DNA of 64,000 bases, from NCBI GenBank assembly GCA_950295325.1, contig OX485803.1:34115554-34179553 (forward strand), written 5' to 3'. Positions 62,719-64,000 of this stretch are shown here, piece after piece. Source of the stretch: Polytrichum commune (Eukaryota; Streptophyta; Polytrichopsida; Polytrichales; Polytrichaceae). The translations under genes and the position numbers were made by a program. Each line of letters begins with the position of its first letter. The first letter of the stretch is position 1. The notes under the pieces are model-generated. The model made no database searches. It was not told where the DNA came from and worked only from the letters and a program-made list of their open reading frames with translations.

Positions 62719-64000
62719 CTGCAAACCAGCAAGAAAACCAAGTCAGATATAGTGAAACATAAAACTAAGAGTACAACACTTCCCAGGATCTCATAGTCTA
62801 AGAAGATAAGAACCTATGATGTTCAAGAAAAAGCAATATCCTAAAACATTGGTTGAAAAGGAATCATACACAGGAACAGTAGACCACCTTGCAGACAAAA
62901 AGCTGGCAATTCTATCAAAGCATAATAAACTCAACACACTATACTTAGTTCTTTGCCTTCACTCGTATGAAGGGGCGATTGCACACAACTACTCCAGCAG
63001 TTGTGCTCGTGGCTTGGGCCCACCTCCAACCTCAACTGATACTTTCTTTCTTTTAAACAAGGTGTACATGGAGTTGACGAGTGGATTTGACCTCAATTAA
63101 CATCCCTCCTATTGGTGCAATCTGTTGGATTGGAGACAACATTTTATGGATTCTAGTGTAAAGTTTGTCTAAGTGCTCAAAAACCCTCTTCCGTGCTTTG
63201 GGCAAAGCATGAACTTGTCTCCTGATGCAACATAGTCACTAAAACAAAATATAACCAAAGAGAGTGAACTCCAACCATCGCAACTGTGCTCAACTACACC
63301 TTGTAACATAGTTGTCGAAAAGTAGATGTACTTGTGGTTGTCATCAATGCAATTTATCCTCCCTCATCCCTCAAAAATATGAAGAGCCAAAGAAAGTAAA
63401 ACTATGCTGTAAACGCCCCTTTGAGTATCATTCGAGACATTTCCAATGTGCACACCAAGCTCAAAGCTGCATTTATCTAAGCGGTGCCTCAGAGCAAGTT
63501 TCAAGAAACAGTAATCAAATCTCAATTTTGCAGTCGAGAAGACACCGATTCCTGCAAGTGCCGGAATTCTCACCTGAGACCATTACGCAAATTCCCTAAT
63601 ACCCACTCCAACCTTGGTGGCTTTCGAGACGAGTAAATAAACTATGATGTAAACGCCCCTTAAAACAACATTCAATAGATTTCAAAAATGCACACCAAGC
63701 TCAAAGACTGCATTATCTTGATGGTGCCTCCAAAGGCAGCCACAAAAAAACAGTAATTAGACTCAATTTTGCAATCAAAAAGACACCACTTCCTACGAGT
63801 GCCAAATTCGTAACTAACTATGATGCAGATTTCTTCAAATCCACATCAAAAGACACGCATTCCTACAAGAGACAACTTCGCACCTGTGACCAAGATGCAG
63901 GTTTCCTAAAATCCACCCCGAAAGACACCCAATCCTACAAGTGCCAAACTCATACCTGAGACCATGATGCAGATTTCTTAAAATCCAGCCCACCTCTGGT
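62719..64000 (-). other. Upstream intron or 5' region of the kinase gene
   Basis: A TTTGCAG acceptor at 62719 marks the end of an intron that runs to the right. No upstream exon with the kinase-family N-terminus is visible before the window edge. From about 63395 on the sequence is tandemly repeated (see next entry). Confidence 0.5.
63395..64000. repeat. Two-level tandem repeat (about 240 bp and about 70 bp)
   Basis: The phrase AAACTATGCTGTAAACGCCC at about 63401 returns as AAACTATGATGTAAACGCCC at about 63641, followed in both by GCACACCAAGCTCAAAG, a GGTGCCTC phrase and AAACAGTAAT. The end of the unit (AAAGACACC(A/G)(C/A)TTCCTAC(A/G)AGTGCCAAA ... GATGCAGATTTC) is repeated at about 63537, 63778, 63848 and 63918, a shorter period. 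The array runs out of the window. Confidence 0.85.

Noticed and set aside
62816-63100. Plus-strand frame as a separate gene or missing kinase exon
   Set aside because: It is on the wrong strand for the kinase and has no motif. It lies in the putative intron.

Overview
The window is nuclear DNA of a land plant. It has multi-exon genes with GT/AG introns, an insertion of plastid psbA sequence, and a dense mix of plant-type DNA transposons (CACTA, hAT, PIF/Harbinger-like, pogo-like) and MITEs. The ZNF862-like form of the hAT transposase and the wording of the LINE C-terminus suggest a seed-free plant (bryophyte, lycophyte or fern) to me. That is a low-confidence guess; the lineage cannot be fixed from this sequence.

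Three host genes are present, all on the minus strand. (1) 14369-18679 is plastid D-3-phosphoglycerate dehydrogenase, the first enzyme of the phosphorylated serine pathway. Seven coding exons join with consistent phases into 629 codons, preceded by a probable leader intron full of degenerate repeats and a GC-rich candidate promoter near 20.1 kb. (2) 38478-41037 is a PHD-finger protein of the MALE STERILITY 1 / MALE MEIOCYTE DEATH 1 type, with three coding exons and 689 residues. (3) 60083-62718 holds the last three visible exons of a Raf-like (group C, HT1-type) protein kinase whose N-terminus lies beyond the right edge. The three genes have no obvious joint function.

The rest is mobile DNA in layers. 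1-10 kb has a hAT-type MITE with an 8-bp target duplication, a Tourist-like element nested inside a MITE end, a 954-bp CACTA element carrying only a DUF4216 fragment, a psbA insertion, and a 1.3-kb hAT-type element with a short ORF. 11-13.3 kb is a decayed pogo/Tigger-like transposon whose ends match several MITEs in the window. 23-28.3 kb is a hAT element whose four-exon transposase still reads through in full. Its intron and subterminal regions are short-period repeats. 31-37.8 kb and 43.6-59.5 kb hold TIR elements, a four-unit 275-bp tandem MITE array, long foldback elements (two adjacent copies have their spacer in opposite orientations), two 5'-truncated LINE copies with target duplications, and microsatellites.

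Coordinates of exons and target-site duplications were read directly from the bases. Family assignments rest on remembered family motifs, not on a search.
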